From Prorocentrum cordatum (taxonomy: Eukaryota > Sar > Dinophyceae > Prorocentrales > Prorocentraceae), in the NCBI GenBank assembly GCA_963575745.1, contig CAUYUJ010009835.1, forward strand, positions 315,001 through 379,000: a stretch of DNA of 64,000 nt, written 5' to 3'. Positions 63,846 through 64,000 of the stretch are shown in pieces. Position 1 is the first letter of the stretch. Each line of letters starts with the position of its first letter. The notes below the pieces were generated by a model. It was not told where the DNA came from. It searched no databases and worked only from the letters and a program-made list of their open reading frames with translations. The translations under genes and the position numbers were made by a program.

Positions 63846-64000
63846 CGGAGTTGGGGGAGGGAGGAAAGGTCCGCCTCACCTCCCCCTCCTCCCCCTCCTC
63901 CTCCTTCGTTGTCCGCCGCCTCCTCGTGCTGCTGGCCTCCTCGTGCTGCTTGTGCTGCCCCCTCTCTTCCTCTTATCAACAGGTTGCAGATTCTCTCCGA
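63846..64000. other. (TCC)n-rich right edge, no gene recognised
   Basis: TCCCCCTCCTCC tract at 63885-63905, then GTGCTGCTGGCCTCCTCGTG words to the window end. Confidence 0.6.

Overview
This is nuclear DNA from a dinoflagellate. The strongest evidence is a complete 22-nt dinoflagellate spliced-leader (DinoSL) sequence at 53155-53176, at the 5' end of a LINE retrotransposon. Supporting signs are GC-rich sequence with large microsatellites, sparse coding sequence, poorly conserved intron boundaries and a hairpin element that behaves as an intron ('introner').

There is one convincing host gene: a protein of three tandem S1 RNA-binding domains in at least three exons at 804-3338 (+). Its first intron is a 205-bp hairpin element flanked by a 5-bp direct repeat. 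Removing the element plus one repeat copy restores the S1 reading frame. Two retroelement loci are recognisable. One is a decayed LINE with endonuclease, RT, RNase H and a C-terminal Cys motif at 53155-58960 (+), whose RT catalytic core is missing. The other is a shorter RT fragment at 34962-35755 (+). A third locus at 11898-17387 starts with a degenerate spliced leader and carries broken Ala/Glu/Arg-rich reading frames. It contains 20 copies of a 102-bp minisatellite in what looks like an intron. A coiled-coil-like ORF follows at 17625-19031; it may or may not be a gene.

Most of the rest is repeats. (1) Foldback (near-complete hairpin) elements of about 125-240 bp in several families, here called A (introner-like), B, C, D, E, F and I; these letters are local to this annotation. 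One element is nested cleanly in another at 44485-44679, with a paralogous empty site at 30267-30437. (2) Dispersed repeats K, L and M. (3) Minisatellites with periods of about 73, 102, 42, 82, 64, 58, 66 and 152 bp. (4) Microsatellites: (TAC)n tracts of about 1.2, 1.4 and 0.6 kb between 24.7 and 29.5 kb, many (TCC)n/(GGA)n tracts, and (GA)n, (TA)n and (CAT)n. (5) Degenerate CCAAGAGGC-type quasi-repeats at 33.6-36.5 kb.

Layout: 0-0.7 kb 73-bp minisatellite and repeat M; 0.8-3.3 kb S1 gene; 3.3-11.6 kb intergenic with hairpins and repeats K and L; 11.9-19 kb degraded retroposed locus and coiled-coil ORF; 19-24.5 kb repeat families K, L, C and D; 24.5-29.5 kb TAC arrays; 30-33 kb foldback cluster; 33-39.5 kb quasi-repeats, RT fragment and 82-bp minisatellite; 40-48.7 kb repeats and foldbacks B, E and A; 49-53 kb no identifiable gene; 53.2-59 kb LINE; 59-64 kb minisatellites. 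Long open frames inside microsatellites, or open on both strands of GC-rich DNA, were not called as genes. No tRNA, rRNA or CRISPR was found.
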